From contig CAVQIP010000068.1 in assembly GCA_963712565.1 (NCBI GenBank), forward strand, positions 62,001-126,000: a stretch of DNA of 64,000 nucleotides, given 5' to 3'. Both the position numbers and the translations under genes were made by a program. The notes beneath the pieces were generated by a model. It had not been told where the DNA came from and made no database searches. It saw only the letters and a list, made by a program, of their open reading frames with translations. Shown here in pieces: positions 51,787-61,553 of the stretch; within the stretch, counting starts at the first letter, position 1, and every line of letters starts with the position of its first letter. Source of the DNA: VAZQ01 sp963712565 (lineage in GTDB: Bacteria > Pseudomonadota > Alphaproteobacteria > Rhizobiales > Xanthobacteraceae).

Positions 51787-52827
51787 ATGTGGAATAGGTG
51801 CCGAATGATCCATCTCCTGCTGCCGCTCTTCGCGGGCGCGCTCGTGATTGCGGATGCGGGCGACGCTGCCGCGCAGAATTGCCCAGCGATGCGTAAGATC
51901 AATATCGGGGTCTCGGTGGCGCCGCCCAATGTGGTGCACACCTCGCCCTACGTCGCGAAGGAGCTCGGCTTCTTCGCCAAACGCTGCATCGAGCCGAACA
52001 TCATCCAGTTCGAAGGCGGCCAGTCGGCGACCTCGAACGCCGCGGCCGCGCAAGGCTCGGCGATCGTGAGCGTGGGCGACGTCGCCATCGGCCGCGGCAT
52101 GAAGGTGCAGCAGTTCTGGGGATTGGCGCCGCGCATGCCGCAGGCCTACATGGTATCGCCCGACGTGAAGACCGCGGCCGATCTCAAGGGCAAGAAGCTC
52201 AGTGCCACCGGCGGCGGCGTCGGCGGCTTCAACTGGCGCATGGGCCGCGAGGTGCTCAAGAGCGCCGGTCTCACGGTCGACGACGCGCAATTCATCCCCG
52301 CCGCCACGGCCGGGCGCCTGCCGGGACTGGTCGCCGGGCAGATCGACGGCGTGGCGCTCCATCCCGAGGACGTCTATCTCGCCAAGAAGCAGAAGCCGAC
52401 ACTCAATGTCTTGGTGCAGCTGGCCGAGCTGATGCCCGACTACATGTTCAACGCCTACGGCGCCTCGCTCGACTGGATCGCGCGCGACCGCGCGCTGCTG
52501 CGCGACACCGCCGCCGCCATGATCGAGGCCAATCGCGCCATGTATCGCGACAAGACCAAGGTCGTGCCGATCATCGAGAAGGCGACCGGCAAGCCGAAGG
52601 ACGCGGTCGAATACGCCATCGACGTGCTGACCAAGAACTGCGTCTGGTCGGTCAACGGCGGCTTGAACCCCAAGCGCACGCAATGGTCGATCGACAACAG
52701 CGCCGCGAACGGCGATATCGACAAGGACAAGAAGCCCGCGCCCGAGCAAGTGGCGAATTTCGCGCTTGCCAAGGAGGCGGTGGACGCCGCCGGTGGCCCC
52801 GTCACCATCGGCAATTGCAAGGATTAG
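51787..52827 (+). CDS. ABC transporter solute-binding protein (NMT1/THI5-like)
   Basis: A 346-aa periplasmic binding protein, signal about residues 1-27 (MIHLLLPLFAGALVIADAGDAAA within it). Marks are INIGVSVAPPNVVHTSPYVAKELGFFAKRCIEPNII, GQSATSNAAAAQGSAIVSVGDVAIGRG and LKGKKLSATGGGVGGF. The ATG at 51787 is preceded by AAGGAAA; an ATG at 51805 is possible. The longer frame start at 51676 lies within the inverted repeat. It belongs to the transporter genes at 49914-51601. Confidence 0.9.
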   Translation: MWNRCRMIHLLLPLFAGALVIADAGDAAAQNCPAMRKINIGVSVAPPNVVHTSPYVAKELGFFAKRCIEPNIIQFEGGQSATSNAAAAQGSAIVSVGDVAIGRGMKVQQFWGLAPRMPQAYMVSPDVKTAADLKGKKLSATGGGVGGFNWRMGREVLKSAGLTVDDAQFIPAATAGRLPGLVAGQIDGVALHPEDVYLAKKQKPTLNVLVQLAELMPDYMFNAYGASLDWIARDRALLRDTAAAMIEANRAMYRDKTKVVPIIEKATGKPKDAVEYAIDVLTKNCVWSVNGGLNPKRTQWSIDNSAANGDIDKDKKPAPEQVANFALAKEAVDAAGGPVTIGNCKD

Positions 52828-52837
52828 CGCGCCTTGT

Positions 52838-52882
52838 GGAAAACCTGCCCCGGGCGTGATCCGGGGCAGGGACCGGTTTTCC
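52838..52882. terminator. GC-rich hairpin between binding-protein gene and M24 gene
   Basis: CCTGCCCCGG (52844-52853) pairs with CCGGGGCAGG (52861-52870) around a 7-nt loop. An outer GGAAAACC (52838-52845) can instead pair with GGTTTTCC (52875-52882). The two stems share the CC pair, so they are alternative foldings. It begins 10 bp after the stop codon and may terminate or attenuate transcription. Confidence 0.65.
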
Positions 52883-52914
52883 CAACGGAACATGCGCAAA
52901 ACGAGGATCCCGTC

Positions 52915-54222
52915 ATGAACGTGCAAACTCCGCGTCCCGCCGGCCACCGGAGCTGGGAGGAGGTGCGCACGCGCCTCGATCAGAACGCGCCGTTCTCCAA
53001 CATGCACGACACGCCCTATTACCGGGACGCGGTCTACGATCATTTCTCCAAGCAGGAATATCAGCGCCGCTACCGGGCGCTGCGCGACAAGATGCGCGAG
53101 CACAAGCTCGACTGCGTGATCGTGCCCGGGGGCCCCAGCCATTGGAGCTTTGGCGGCGGCATGCAGTGGCTGACCGGCCATTGGGAGTGGCACGCAATCT
53201 CGTCCTACGTGCTGGTGCCGCTCGACGGCGAGCCTACGCTGATCTTCTCCATGGGCGGCACCCATGCCGAGGCCTGCCGGCGCGAATGCGCCAACGCCCT
53301 GACCGACGTGCGCCACAGCCGCAACGGCAAATATGCCGAGGTCATGGTCGAACGCCTCAAGGAGCTCAGGCTCGAGCGCGGCCGCATCGGCCTCATCGAG
53401 ATCGATGCGCGGCACAACGATTATCTTCCGGTCAACCAGTACAACGTGCTGCGGCAGTCGCTGCCGGAGGCGGAGTTGGTCTTCACCAAGGGCTTCCTGC
53501 ACGAGCTGGTCGTCATCCACAGCGAGGAGGAATTGCGTTGCGTGCGCAAGGCCGGCGTGCTGTGCCAGCGTGCCATGGAGGCGATGATCGTGCGCGCCAA
53601 GCCCGGCGTGCCGGAATACGAGCTGCGTGCCGCCGCCGGCGCCGCCATCCTCGACGGCGGCGGCGACATCGACTTTCTCATCATCGGGACGACGCCGATG
53701 GCCGAGCCCGCGATGGTGTTCGGCAATCCGCGCCCGTCGCACCGCAAGCTCAAGAAGGGCGACATCGTCAACATGGAGCTCGCCGCCGGCTACAACGGCC
53801 TCTCGGCGCAGATCGGTTCGCCGATCACGCTCGGGCCGCCGACCGACATGGTGCGCAAATTCTGGGACGACATCACGCTGCCGGGCTACCGGAAGATCAT
53901 CGCCGAGATCAAGCCCGGCAACGCCACCGACAATATGCGGCTCGCCAGCCGTTTTTTCCGCGACAAGGGCGTGCAGTCGCGCCCCACGCAGGTGCACGGC
54001 ATCGACATCGTCACCGACAAGCCGCACGTCTTCGCCGAGCGCACCGAGGCCGGCGAGATCGACAAGGTGCTCAAGCCCGGCATGATCATCATGGCCGAGC
54101 CCAATCCGATCACGCCGGACGGCATGTTCGGCATCTTCCTCGGGCACACTTTCATCGTCACCAACGACGGCCACGAATGCGTCGATAATTTCCCGCTCGA
54201 GATCGCGGTGGCGGCGGGTTGA
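52915..54222 (+). CDS. M24 (creatinase/aminopeptidase P-fold) family protein with altered metal ligands
   Basis: A 435-aa pita-bread-fold protein with an N-terminal creatinase-like domain (EYQRRYRALRDKMREHKLDCVIVPGG) and a C-terminal M24 domain. Where active metallopeptidases have two Asp ligands, this sequence reads NMELAAGYNGLSAQIGSP, giving Glu and Gln. The VHGIDI histidine and an EPNP glutamate remain, but the last ligand position reads FLGHTFIV. Activity may be metal-independent, as in creatinase, or lost. The ATG at 52915 precedes the conserved start; it leads a catabolic run with the Ldh2-like gene. Confidence 0.85.
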   Translation: MNVQTPRPAGHRSWEEVRTRLDQNAPFSNMHDTPYYRDAVYDHFSKQEYQRRYRALRDKMREHKLDCVIVPGGPSHWSFGGGMQWLTGHWEWHAISSYVLVPLDGEPTLIFSMGGTHAEACRRECANALTDVRHSRNGKYAEVMVERLKELRLERGRIGLIEIDARHNDYLPVNQYNVLRQSLPEAELVFTKGFLHELVVIHSEEELRCVRKAGVLCQRAMEAMIVRAKPGVPEYELRAAAGAAILDGGGDIDFLIIGTTPMAEPAMVFGNPRPSHRKLKKGDIVNMELAAGYNGLSAQIGSPITLGPPTDMVRKFWDDITLPGYRKIIAEIKPGNATDNMRLASRFFRDKGVQSRPTQVHGIDIVTDKPHVFAERTEAGEIDKVLKPGMIIMAEPNPITPDGMFGIFLGHTFIVTNDGHECVDNFPLEIAVAAG

Positions 54223-54230
54223 GGGGTCGC

Positions 54231-55316
54231 GTGCTGACCAAAACCGAAGCGCAGAACGCTCGGCGCGTTCCTGCCGCCACCCTGCGCACGTTCCTGGTCG
54301 ATGCCTTGCGCGCCTGCGGGTTGCCGGAAGCCGACGCCGCGACCGTCGCCGGCGCGATGCTGGAGGCCGATCTTACCGGCTCGGACGCGCACGGCGTGTT
54401 TCGCTTGGCCGGCTACGTGCGCCAGCTCAAGCGCGGGGCGATGAACCCGCGCCCGAGCATCCGCGTGCTCGAGCGCGCGCCAGCCACTGCGCTCATCGAC
54501 GGCGATCACGGCATGGGCCATGTGGTGATGACCCATGCCGCCCAGCTCGCGGTCGAGCTCGCGCGCGCGTCCGGCGTCGGCTGGGTCGGCGCCCGCCGCT
54601 CCAATCACGCCGGCGCCGGCGCGGTCTATGCCGCCATCCCGCTCGCGCACGGCATGGTCGGCATCTACGGCGCGGCCTCGAGCGTGAACCACATGGCGCC
54701 GTGGGGCGGCACCGAGCCGCTGCTCGGCACCAACCCGATCGCAGTGGCGATCCCCGCGGGCGACGAGGCGCCGGTGATTCTCGACATCGCCACCTCGCTC
54801 GCCTCGAACGGCGCCATCAGGACCCACGAGCTGGAGGGCCGGCCGATGCCCGAGGGCTGGGTGCAGAACCGCGCGGACGGCGCTCCCATCACCGATCCGC
54901 GCCGCATCAACGAGGGCACTTATCTGCCGATGGGCGGCTACAAGGGCAGCGGCCTCTCCATCGTCATCGGCCTGCTGGCGGGTCCGCTCAACGGCGCGGC
55001 GTTCGGCCGCGACGTCAGGGACTTCGCGCTGCCGCCCGGCGGCGAGCTCAATGTCGGGCAATTCGTGATCGCGCTCGACGTCGCGCGCTTCGTCCCGCCC
55101 GACCTATTCAAGGCGGAAGTCGACCGGCACATCCACGAGCTTGCCTCCTCCCGGCGAGTGCCGGGCAGGAACGAGATCCGCGTGCCGGGCCAGGGGCGGG
55201 TCGCACGCCGCAAGGAGCGGGAACAGAACGGCGTGCCGCTCAACGCGACGCTTGTCGCCCAGGTCGACGAGGTGGCAAAATCCCTCGGCATCGCGCCGCT
55301 GAGCGCACGCGCATGA
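54231..55316 (+). CDS. Malate/L-lactate dehydrogenase family (Ldh2-like) oxidoreductase
   Basis: A 361-aa NAD(P)-dependent oxidoreductase of the Ldh2/malate dehydrogenase 2 family: DLTGSDAHGVFRLAGYV, SNHAGAGAVYA (catalytic His), LLGTNPIAVAIP and PMGGYKGSGLSIVIGLLAG. It would reduce or oxidise a 2-hydroxy acid or imine. The GTG at 54231 has GAGGGG upstream; a TTG at 54219 that overlaps the M24 stop is an alternative start. Confidence 0.88.
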   Translation: MLTKTEAQNARRVPAATLRTFLVDALRACGLPEADAATVAGAMLEADLTGSDAHGVFRLAGYVRQLKRGAMNPRPSIRVLERAPATALIDGDHGMGHVVMTHAAQLAVELARASGVGWVGARRSNHAGAGAVYAAIPLAHGMVGIYGAASSVNHMAPWGGTEPLLGTNPIAVAIPAGDEAPVILDIATSLASNGAIRTHELEGRPMPEGWVQNRADGAPITDPRRINEGTYLPMGGYKGSGLSIVIGLLAGPLNGAAFGRDVRDFALPPGGELNVGQFVIALDVARFVPPDLFKAEVDRHIHELASSRRVPGRNEIRVPGQGRVARRKEREQNGVPLNATLVAQVDEVAKSLGIAPLSARA

Positions 55317-55849
55317 CCGCGGCTGCCGACCAATCGTCGCAGGGATCGCCGTTCTGGCGTTTCTCGCTGGGTTTCTATCGCCAGCCCGAAGTGGCCGACG
55401 CCTGCATCCGCTTGCAGGAGGAGGCCGGCATCGACGTCAATCTGTTGCTGTTTCTGCTCTGGCACGCGACGCGCAAGCGCGCGCTCTCGGCAACCGAAGT
55501 CGCGGAGCTCGAGCGGCGGATCGCCGGCTGGCGGGACATAACCGTGATTCCGCTGCGCACGCTGCGCCGCGCGCTGAAATCGCCACCGGCGCTGGTGGCT
55601 CCCGCAACGGCGGAACTCTTTCGCACCAAAGTCAAAGCGGTCGAGCTCGAGGCTGAACGGCTGCAGCAGGAGGCGATGTACGAGCTCACGCGGGCGTCGC
55701 CGTTGGGACGCGAGGCGTCCTCGCTCGAACAGGCGGCGCGTGGCAATGTCATGGCCTATCAGAGCATTCGTGGGGTGGCGTTTTCCACGGCTGCAGTCGA
55801 AACCCTGCTCGCGGCGCTGACCGGCTGCGGGCCCAAACCGGAGGAATGA
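55313..55849 (+). CDS. TIGR02444-like uncharacterised protein
   Basis: A 178-aa mostly helical protein. The conserved core is PFWRFSLGFYRQPEVADACIRLQEEAGIDVNLLLFLLWHATR, then WRDITVIPLRTLRRALK, resembling the TIGR02444 family of unknown function. The ATG at 55313 overlaps the Ldh2-like stop (ATGA). No enzymatic motif can be named. Confidence 0.8.
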   Translation: MTAAADQSSQGSPFWRFSLGFYRQPEVADACIRLQEEAGIDVNLLLFLLWHATRKRALSATEVAELERRIAGWRDITVIPLRTLRRALKSPPALVAPATAELFRTKVKAVELEAERLQQEAMYELTRASPLGREASSLEQAARGNVMAYQSIRGVAFSTAAVETLLAALTGCGPKPEE

Positions 55850-55851
55850 CC

Positions 55852-56232
55852 ATGGACAAGGACGTTTACGACCGCGGCCTGACCATGCGCCGCAGGGTGC
55901 TGGGCGAAGACTATGTCGACCGCGCGCTCAAGAGCGCCGACGACTTCAATCGGGATTTCCAGCGCATCGTCACCCAGTACTGCTGGGGCGAGGCCTGGGG
56001 TGACGACACCCTCTCCCCGCGCGAGCGCTCCATCCTCAATCTCGGCATGATCGCCTCGCTCGGCAAGATGGAGGAATTCCAGACCCACGTTCGCGGCGCG
56101 CTGCGCAACGGACTCACCCCCAACGAGATCCGCGCGGTGCTCACCCAGATCGCGGTCTATTGCGGTATCCCGGTTGGCGTGGATTGCTTCCGCCTCGCCA
56201 AGGCCGTGCTGAGCGAAGGCAAGAAGCCGTGA
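55852..56232 (+). CDS. Carboxymuconolactone decarboxylase family protein (PcaC-like)
   Basis: A 126-aa PcaC-like protein: YDRGLTMRRRVLGEDYVDRALK, YCWGEAWGDDTLSPRERSILNLGMIASLGK and EFQTHVRGALRNGLTPNEIRAVLTQIAVYCGIP, which holds the catalytic-type His. It decarboxylates a ring-cleavage lactone in the protocatechuate branch, or has a related peroxiredoxin-like role. The ATG at 55852 has GGAGG at 7 nt; ATG 55846 is too close. It is coupled to the TIGR02444-like gene. Confidence 0.9.
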   Translation: MDKDVYDRGLTMRRRVLGEDYVDRALKSADDFNRDFQRIVTQYCWGEAWGDDTLSPRERSILNLGMIASLGKMEEFQTHVRGALRNGLTPNEIRAVLTQIAVYCGIPVGVDCFRLAKAVLSEGKKP

Positions 56233-56416
56233 AGTTCCCCGCAAGCGGCTTTTGGCGCTCCCTTCGCGACGGGCGTAAGCCCTTGAATTGCGACAAGTTC
56301 CATCGGCCGGGGTTATCAATGACTTGGTGATTTTTTGCCCCTATGGTCTTGAATGCGCCTTGTTCATGGGCGACTTCCGGTGACTGATTTTGGGGTTCGC
56401 GTGAGGGGGAGGGGGA

Positions 56417-57472
56417 ATGATTTTCCGCACAGCCGGTGCCATCGCGACGTTGTTGCTCGCCCTGGGAGGCTCGGGCAGCCCAGCTTTGGCGCAGTTCTAT
56501 CCGCCTCCGCCGGCCTATCCGCCGCCGCAAGCTAATCCACCGTCTCAGGGTCACACGCCTCAACGGCTGATCCCCGCCGACGCCGACGGCGACCAGTTGT
56601 ATGACGCCCAGGGCCGTCCGCTGCCCCCCGGCACTGTCTTTCGCCAAGCGCCGCCCGGCCACCGTGAGGTGGGCGGGCCCCAGCACGGATATCCACCTCA
56701 AGCTCTCCCAGGCTATGAGCCGGCCGCGCCGTCGGCTCCACCCGAGCAGGAGGCCACGCGGCCGCCGCTGCCGCTAGGGCCTGCACAGCCCCAGCAGGGT
56801 ACGACTGGCGCAGACCCGCGCAACATGGCGGCATTTCCGCCGGAGGTGCGTCCCGAGACCGGCCCGAGGAAGGCGCTGCCGCCGCAGTTCCGTCGCGCGC
56901 TGGTCGACTACCACACCAAGGAGCCCGCCGGCACGCTCATCGTCGACACCCAGAATACCTACCTTTATCTCGTGTTCGGCCAGGGCAAGGCGTTGCGCTA
57001 TGGCATCGGCGTGGGCCGCGAGGGCTTCACTTGGTCGGGCACCGAGCGGGTTACCAAGGTGGCGGAGTGGCCGGATTGGCATCCGCCGGAAGAAATGATC
57101 GAACGCCAGCCCTACCTGCCGCGCTTCATGGCCGGCGGTGACGGCAATCCGCTCGGCGCGCGCGCTCTCTATCTCGGCAAGACGATCTATCGCATCCACG
57201 GCACCAATCAGCCGTCGACCATCGGCACCTTCGTGTCTTCGGGCTGCATCCGGCTCACCAACGAGGACGTCACCGACCTCTACACCCGGGTGAAGGTCGG
57301 AACGCGCGTGGTGGTGCTGCCTGGCAAGCCGCCGGCGACCGCTGCGGCAACGCCACCTGCTCCGACCGCGGCGCCGGCGCCGCCTGCGGCACTGGTGCAG
57401 CCGCCCGCTGGTGGTGGCGCGCCGGTCATGACCTCGCCGCTCGCCCCGCCGCCTTCCGCCATGGCGCGCTGA
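56417..57472 (+). CDS. Secreted L,D-transpeptidase (YkuD family)
   Basis: A 351-aa cell-wall enzyme. After a signal peptide (MIFRTAGAIATLLLALGGSGSPALAQ) comes a proline-rich linker to about residue 150. The YkuD domain has TLIVDTQNTYLYLVFGQGKALRYGIGVGR, YRIHGTNQPSTIG and the catalytic SSGCIRL (C277). The C-terminal tail is again Pro/Ala-rich. It cross-links peptidoglycan or anchors Braun-type lipoprotein. Confidence 0.93.
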   Translation: MIFRTAGAIATLLLALGGSGSPALAQFYPPPPAYPPPQANPPSQGHTPQRLIPADADGDQLYDAQGRPLPPGTVFRQAPPGHREVGGPQHGYPPQALPGYEPAAPSAPPEQEATRPPLPLGPAQPQQGTTGADPRNMAAFPPEVRPETGPRKALPPQFRRALVDYHTKEPAGTLIVDTQNTYLYLVFGQGKALRYGIGVGREGFTWSGTERVTKVAEWPDWHPPEEMIERQPYLPRFMAGGDGNPLGARALYLGKTIYRIHGTNQPSTIGTFVSSGCIRLTNEDVTDLYTRVKVGTRVVVLPGKPPATAAATPPAPTAAPAPPAALVQPPAGGGAPVMTSPLAPPPSAMAR

Positions 57473-57503
57473 TCCGGACTCATCCTGCCGTAGCGCGAGC
57501 TGT

Positions 57504-57527
57504 CGTCGTCCCCGCGCGGGGACGACG
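57504..57527. terminator. Bidirectional hairpin terminator
   Basis: A perfect 10-bp stem CGTCGTCCCC (57504-57513) / GGGGACGACG (57518-57527) with a GCGC loop, between the convergent L,D-transpeptidase and D-2-hydroxyacid dehydrogenase genes. CGATCTTT follows on the plus strand. Confidence 0.75.
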
Positions 57528-57540
57528 CGATCTTTCGATA

Positions 57541-58500
57541 TTACTCCAGAACCCGCACCGGCTTGCCGTCGAGAAACGCGCGGATGTCGTCGACCACGCC
57601 GCCGAAATAAGTGCGATAGTTCTGCAGCGCCACGTAGCCGAGATGCGGCGTGAGCACGACGTTGTCCATCTTGCGCAGCGGATGGTCGGTAGGCAGCGGC
57701 TCGACGTCGAACACGTCGAGCCCGGCGCCGGCGATCTTGTTCTCCCGCAATACCGCCAGCAGCGCCGTCTCCTCGATGATGGGTCCGCGCGAGGTGTTGA
57801 TGATGTAGGCCGACGGCTTCATCAGCCCGAATTCCTTGGCCCCGACCAGGCCGCGCGTGCGCTGGGACAGGATCACGTGGATGGTGATGAAATCCGCCTG
57901 GCGGAACAGGTCCTCCTTGCTCACGTAGTCGACGCCCGCCTCCTTGCACTTCTCCGGCGTCAGGTTCTGGCTCCAGGCGATGACCTTCATGCCGAACGCC
58001 TGCGCGATCTTCGCCGTGCGGGTGCCGAGCTTGCCGAGGCCGAGCACGCCCAGCGTCATGCCGTCCAGATCCATGCCGATCGTGCTCTGCCACGGCACGC
58101 CGGCCTTCATGCGCGCGTTCTCGTAGCCGATGCGACGGGTCAGTTCGAGCATGAGGCCGATGGCGATGCCGGAGGTGGGATTGCCCAGCGATGGGGTCCC
58201 GCACACCACGACGCCGCGCTCCTTGGCGGCGGCAACGTCGAACGAGGCGTTGCGCAGGCCGGTGGTGATGAGGAGCTTGAGGTCGGGCAGCTTCTCGATC
58301 ACGGCACGCGGGAAGGGCGTGCGCTCGCGCATGGCGCAGACGATGTCGAAGCCTTGCAGCGCCTTGATGACGTTGTCCTGGCCGCCGAGATGCTGCTTGA
58401 ACACCTTGATGTCGAGGTCGCCTGCGACCTTCGACCAATCGGCCGCTTTGAGAGCAACGTCCTGGTAGTCGTCGAGGATCGCGCAGCGAAGGCGGGGCAT
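57541..58500 (-). CDS. D-2-hydroxyacid dehydrogenase family protein
   Basis: A 319-aa NAD-dependent dehydrogenase. The Rossmann motif is LGVLGLGKLGTRTAKIA near residue 148. Catalytic residues follow in the NTSRGPIIEE (Arg), the Glu of FDVEPLP and the His of TPHLGYV. The substrate is unknown; the family includes phosphoglycerate and hydroxypyruvate enzymes. In a methylotroph a glyoxylate/hydroxypyruvate role would fit but is not shown. Confidence 0.92.
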   Translation of the reverse strand: MPRLRCAILDDYQDVALKAADWSKVAGDLDIKVFKQHLGGQDNVIKALQGFDIVCAMRERTPFPRAVIEKLPDLKLLITTGLRNASFDVAAAKERGVVVCGTPSLGNPTSGIAIGLMLELTRRIGYENARMKAGVPWQSTIGMDLDGMTLGVLGLGKLGTRTAKIAQAFGMKVIAWSQNLTPEKCKEAGVDYVSKEDLFRQADFITIHVILSQRTRGLVGAKEFGLMKPSAYIINTSRGPIIEETALLAVLRENKIAGAGLDVFDVEPLPTDHPLRKMDNVVLTPHLGYVALQNYRTYFGGVVDDIRAFLDGKPVRVLE

Positions 58501-58667
58501 GGCGAAGGTCCGTGATTGGCCAACGGGAGGGGGCAGACGAGGGTCGATAGCCCCCTATAGCACACGGGGAAGCCGCACCAGGCGCAATGGGCATGCGCAG
58601 CCTCGCGGCCGGCCGGGCGCCGCTCGGCCAGCTACGGACGATTGGTCACTCTTTGGAGTTGTCGGGA

Positions 58668-58898
58668 TCAGCCCTTCACGCGCACGCGCACCAGCGCGGG
58701 TATCGCATCATACGTGGCGGGATACCTGGCGGGCGCCCGGTCGTGCTTGGCGTGCCACTTGGGGCCGGGTCCGCGCATGTAGTGCAGCTCGGGCCGATAC
58801 GGGTCGAGCAGGCTTCTCGCCAGGCCGTGCAGGAACTCGGCGAGATCGGCCGCGACGCTCGATCCCTCGCGCTGGCTGCTTCGAACTGTCTTTCCCAT
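58668..58898 (-). CDS. Micro-protein, tandem paralogue 1
   Basis: A 76-aa product starting at ATG 58898, with GGAGGGGG 3 nt upstream. The core SVAADLAEFLHGLARSLLDPYRPELHYMRGPGPKWHAKH is nearly the same as the second micro-protein at 59194-59388. The tail is basic and short. No known domain, signal peptide or membrane segment. Confidence 0.75.
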   Translation of the reverse strand: MGKTVRSSQREGSSVAADLAEFLHGLARSLLDPYRPELHYMRGPGPKWHAKHDRAPARYPATYDAIPALVRVRVKG

Positions 58899-59193
58899 GA
58901 CCCCCTCCGGTCGACTTGCGTCTTTGCCCGGTTTTTCGCCCCATCGCGTGGAGCGCCCCATCGCCTGCGATTGTCGGGTCAAATTTGTTAAAAACCCAGT
59001 ACGAATTCGCCTGCGATTTCAGTTTGCTGGCGGGCGTTGCAAAAAAGCTACGGTTAGGGTTAAGGATCGATGCAATCAGGTCACAGTCGGGCGCCAAAGT
59101 CGTCGCGACGGGCCCCAGGGGGGCGGCTGGGATCGAGCTTTGGGGGGGCCGATATCGGACCGGCGAGGCGTCAGGTTTTGCCGTGTACCAGAA

Positions 59194-59388
59194 TCAGAGC
59201 GGGGATCCGGTGGGGCCATGCTTGGCATGCCACCTGGGTCCGGGACCGCGCATGTAGTGCAACTCCGGCCGGTAGGGATCGAACAGCGCTCGGGCCAGAT
59301 TGTGGGCGAGTTCGGCGAGGTCGGCGGCCAAACCCAGGACCGGACGACGGGGGGCAAGCATTCGAACCCTGGTTGCGGCCGTGATCAT
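59194..59388 (-). CDS. Micro-protein, tandem paralogue 2
   Basis: A 64-aa product starting at ATG 59388 with GGAGAG 4 nt upstream. The core LAADLAELAHNLARALFDPYRPELHYMRGPGPRWHAKH matches the 58668-58898 protein at most positions, including the invariant DPYRPELHYMRGPGP run. The two genes point the same way, with 295 bp between them, a tandem duplication. Function unknown. Confidence 0.75.
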   Translation of the reverse strand: MITAATRVRMLAPRRPVLGLAADLAELAHNLARALFDPYRPELHYMRGPGPRWHAKHGPTGSPL

Positions 59389-59718
59389 GACGCTCTCCGC
59401 TCGGCTTGTTGTTTTTGTCAGCTGCCGCGCTTGCCTGTTGGTCATCGCGCGACGCGTTTGGGTTCAACGAATGATCGGCAACCTGCGTTAAACCTTGGTA
59501 ACAATGGCCCGCGGCGTTGCGCGATCGGTCGTCCTCCTTGCTCAACAGATACGTCGACCGCCGCGCGGCGGATGTGACCTGCCTCACCTCCTTCTCGTTT
59601 TTGTGATCGCTGAGATTGCCCCGCCGCGGCCTTGCCCTCCCGCGCGCGTCTCGCTACATCACCGGCAATTTCCCGACATCCGGCGCCGATGGGTGCCCAA
59701 CAACGAGAGCAGGGGCTG
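59389..59718. promoter_or_regulatory. Intergenic region upstream of ettA and the micro-protein gene
   Basis: These 330 bp lie between the divergent micro-protein and ettA genes and contain no credible gene. The palindrome CCGCCGCGCGGCGG occurs near 59560. CAGGGGC lies just before the ettA ATG. Both promoters are expected here. Confidence 0.45.
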
Positions 59719-61371
<1,653 letters not shown>

Positions 61372-61378
61372 ATCGGTC

Positions 61379-61520
61379 GTAGGGTGGGCATAGCGCGCTC
61401 TCGGTTCTATCATCCGCGCGGGTTGTGCGGGCGCAATGCCCACGCGCTGTGTTGGCGTGGGCCAAGTCGCCCGTGGCGCCCGTGTGAATGGTCGTTCCCT
61501 CGGTAGGCGATTCTGTCCGT
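61379..61520. repeat. Dual-hairpin intergenic repeat, copy 2 (right end degraded)
   Basis: It starts GTAGGGTGGGCATAGCGCGC and keeps the first stem-loop (GGGCGCAATGCCCACGCG). The second half is eroded: CAAGTCGCCC and GCGATTCTGTCCGTC replace the intact blocks of copy 1. It runs in the same direction as copy 1 and lies 7 bp after ettA. Confidence 0.75.
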
Positions 61521-61553
61521 CGACGCGTCTCACCCTTGCCGGAAATCCTGCCG

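Noticed and set aside
51664..54174. An 836-codon minus-strand open frame opposite a binding protein and the M24 gene
   Set aside because: No recognisable domain or start signal; codon pattern is that of the complementary strand of real genes.
59540..59600. CCGCCGCGCGGCGG palindrome before ettA as an operator
   Set aside because: A GC-only palindrome of this size is expected by chance at this base composition and no second copy was seen.
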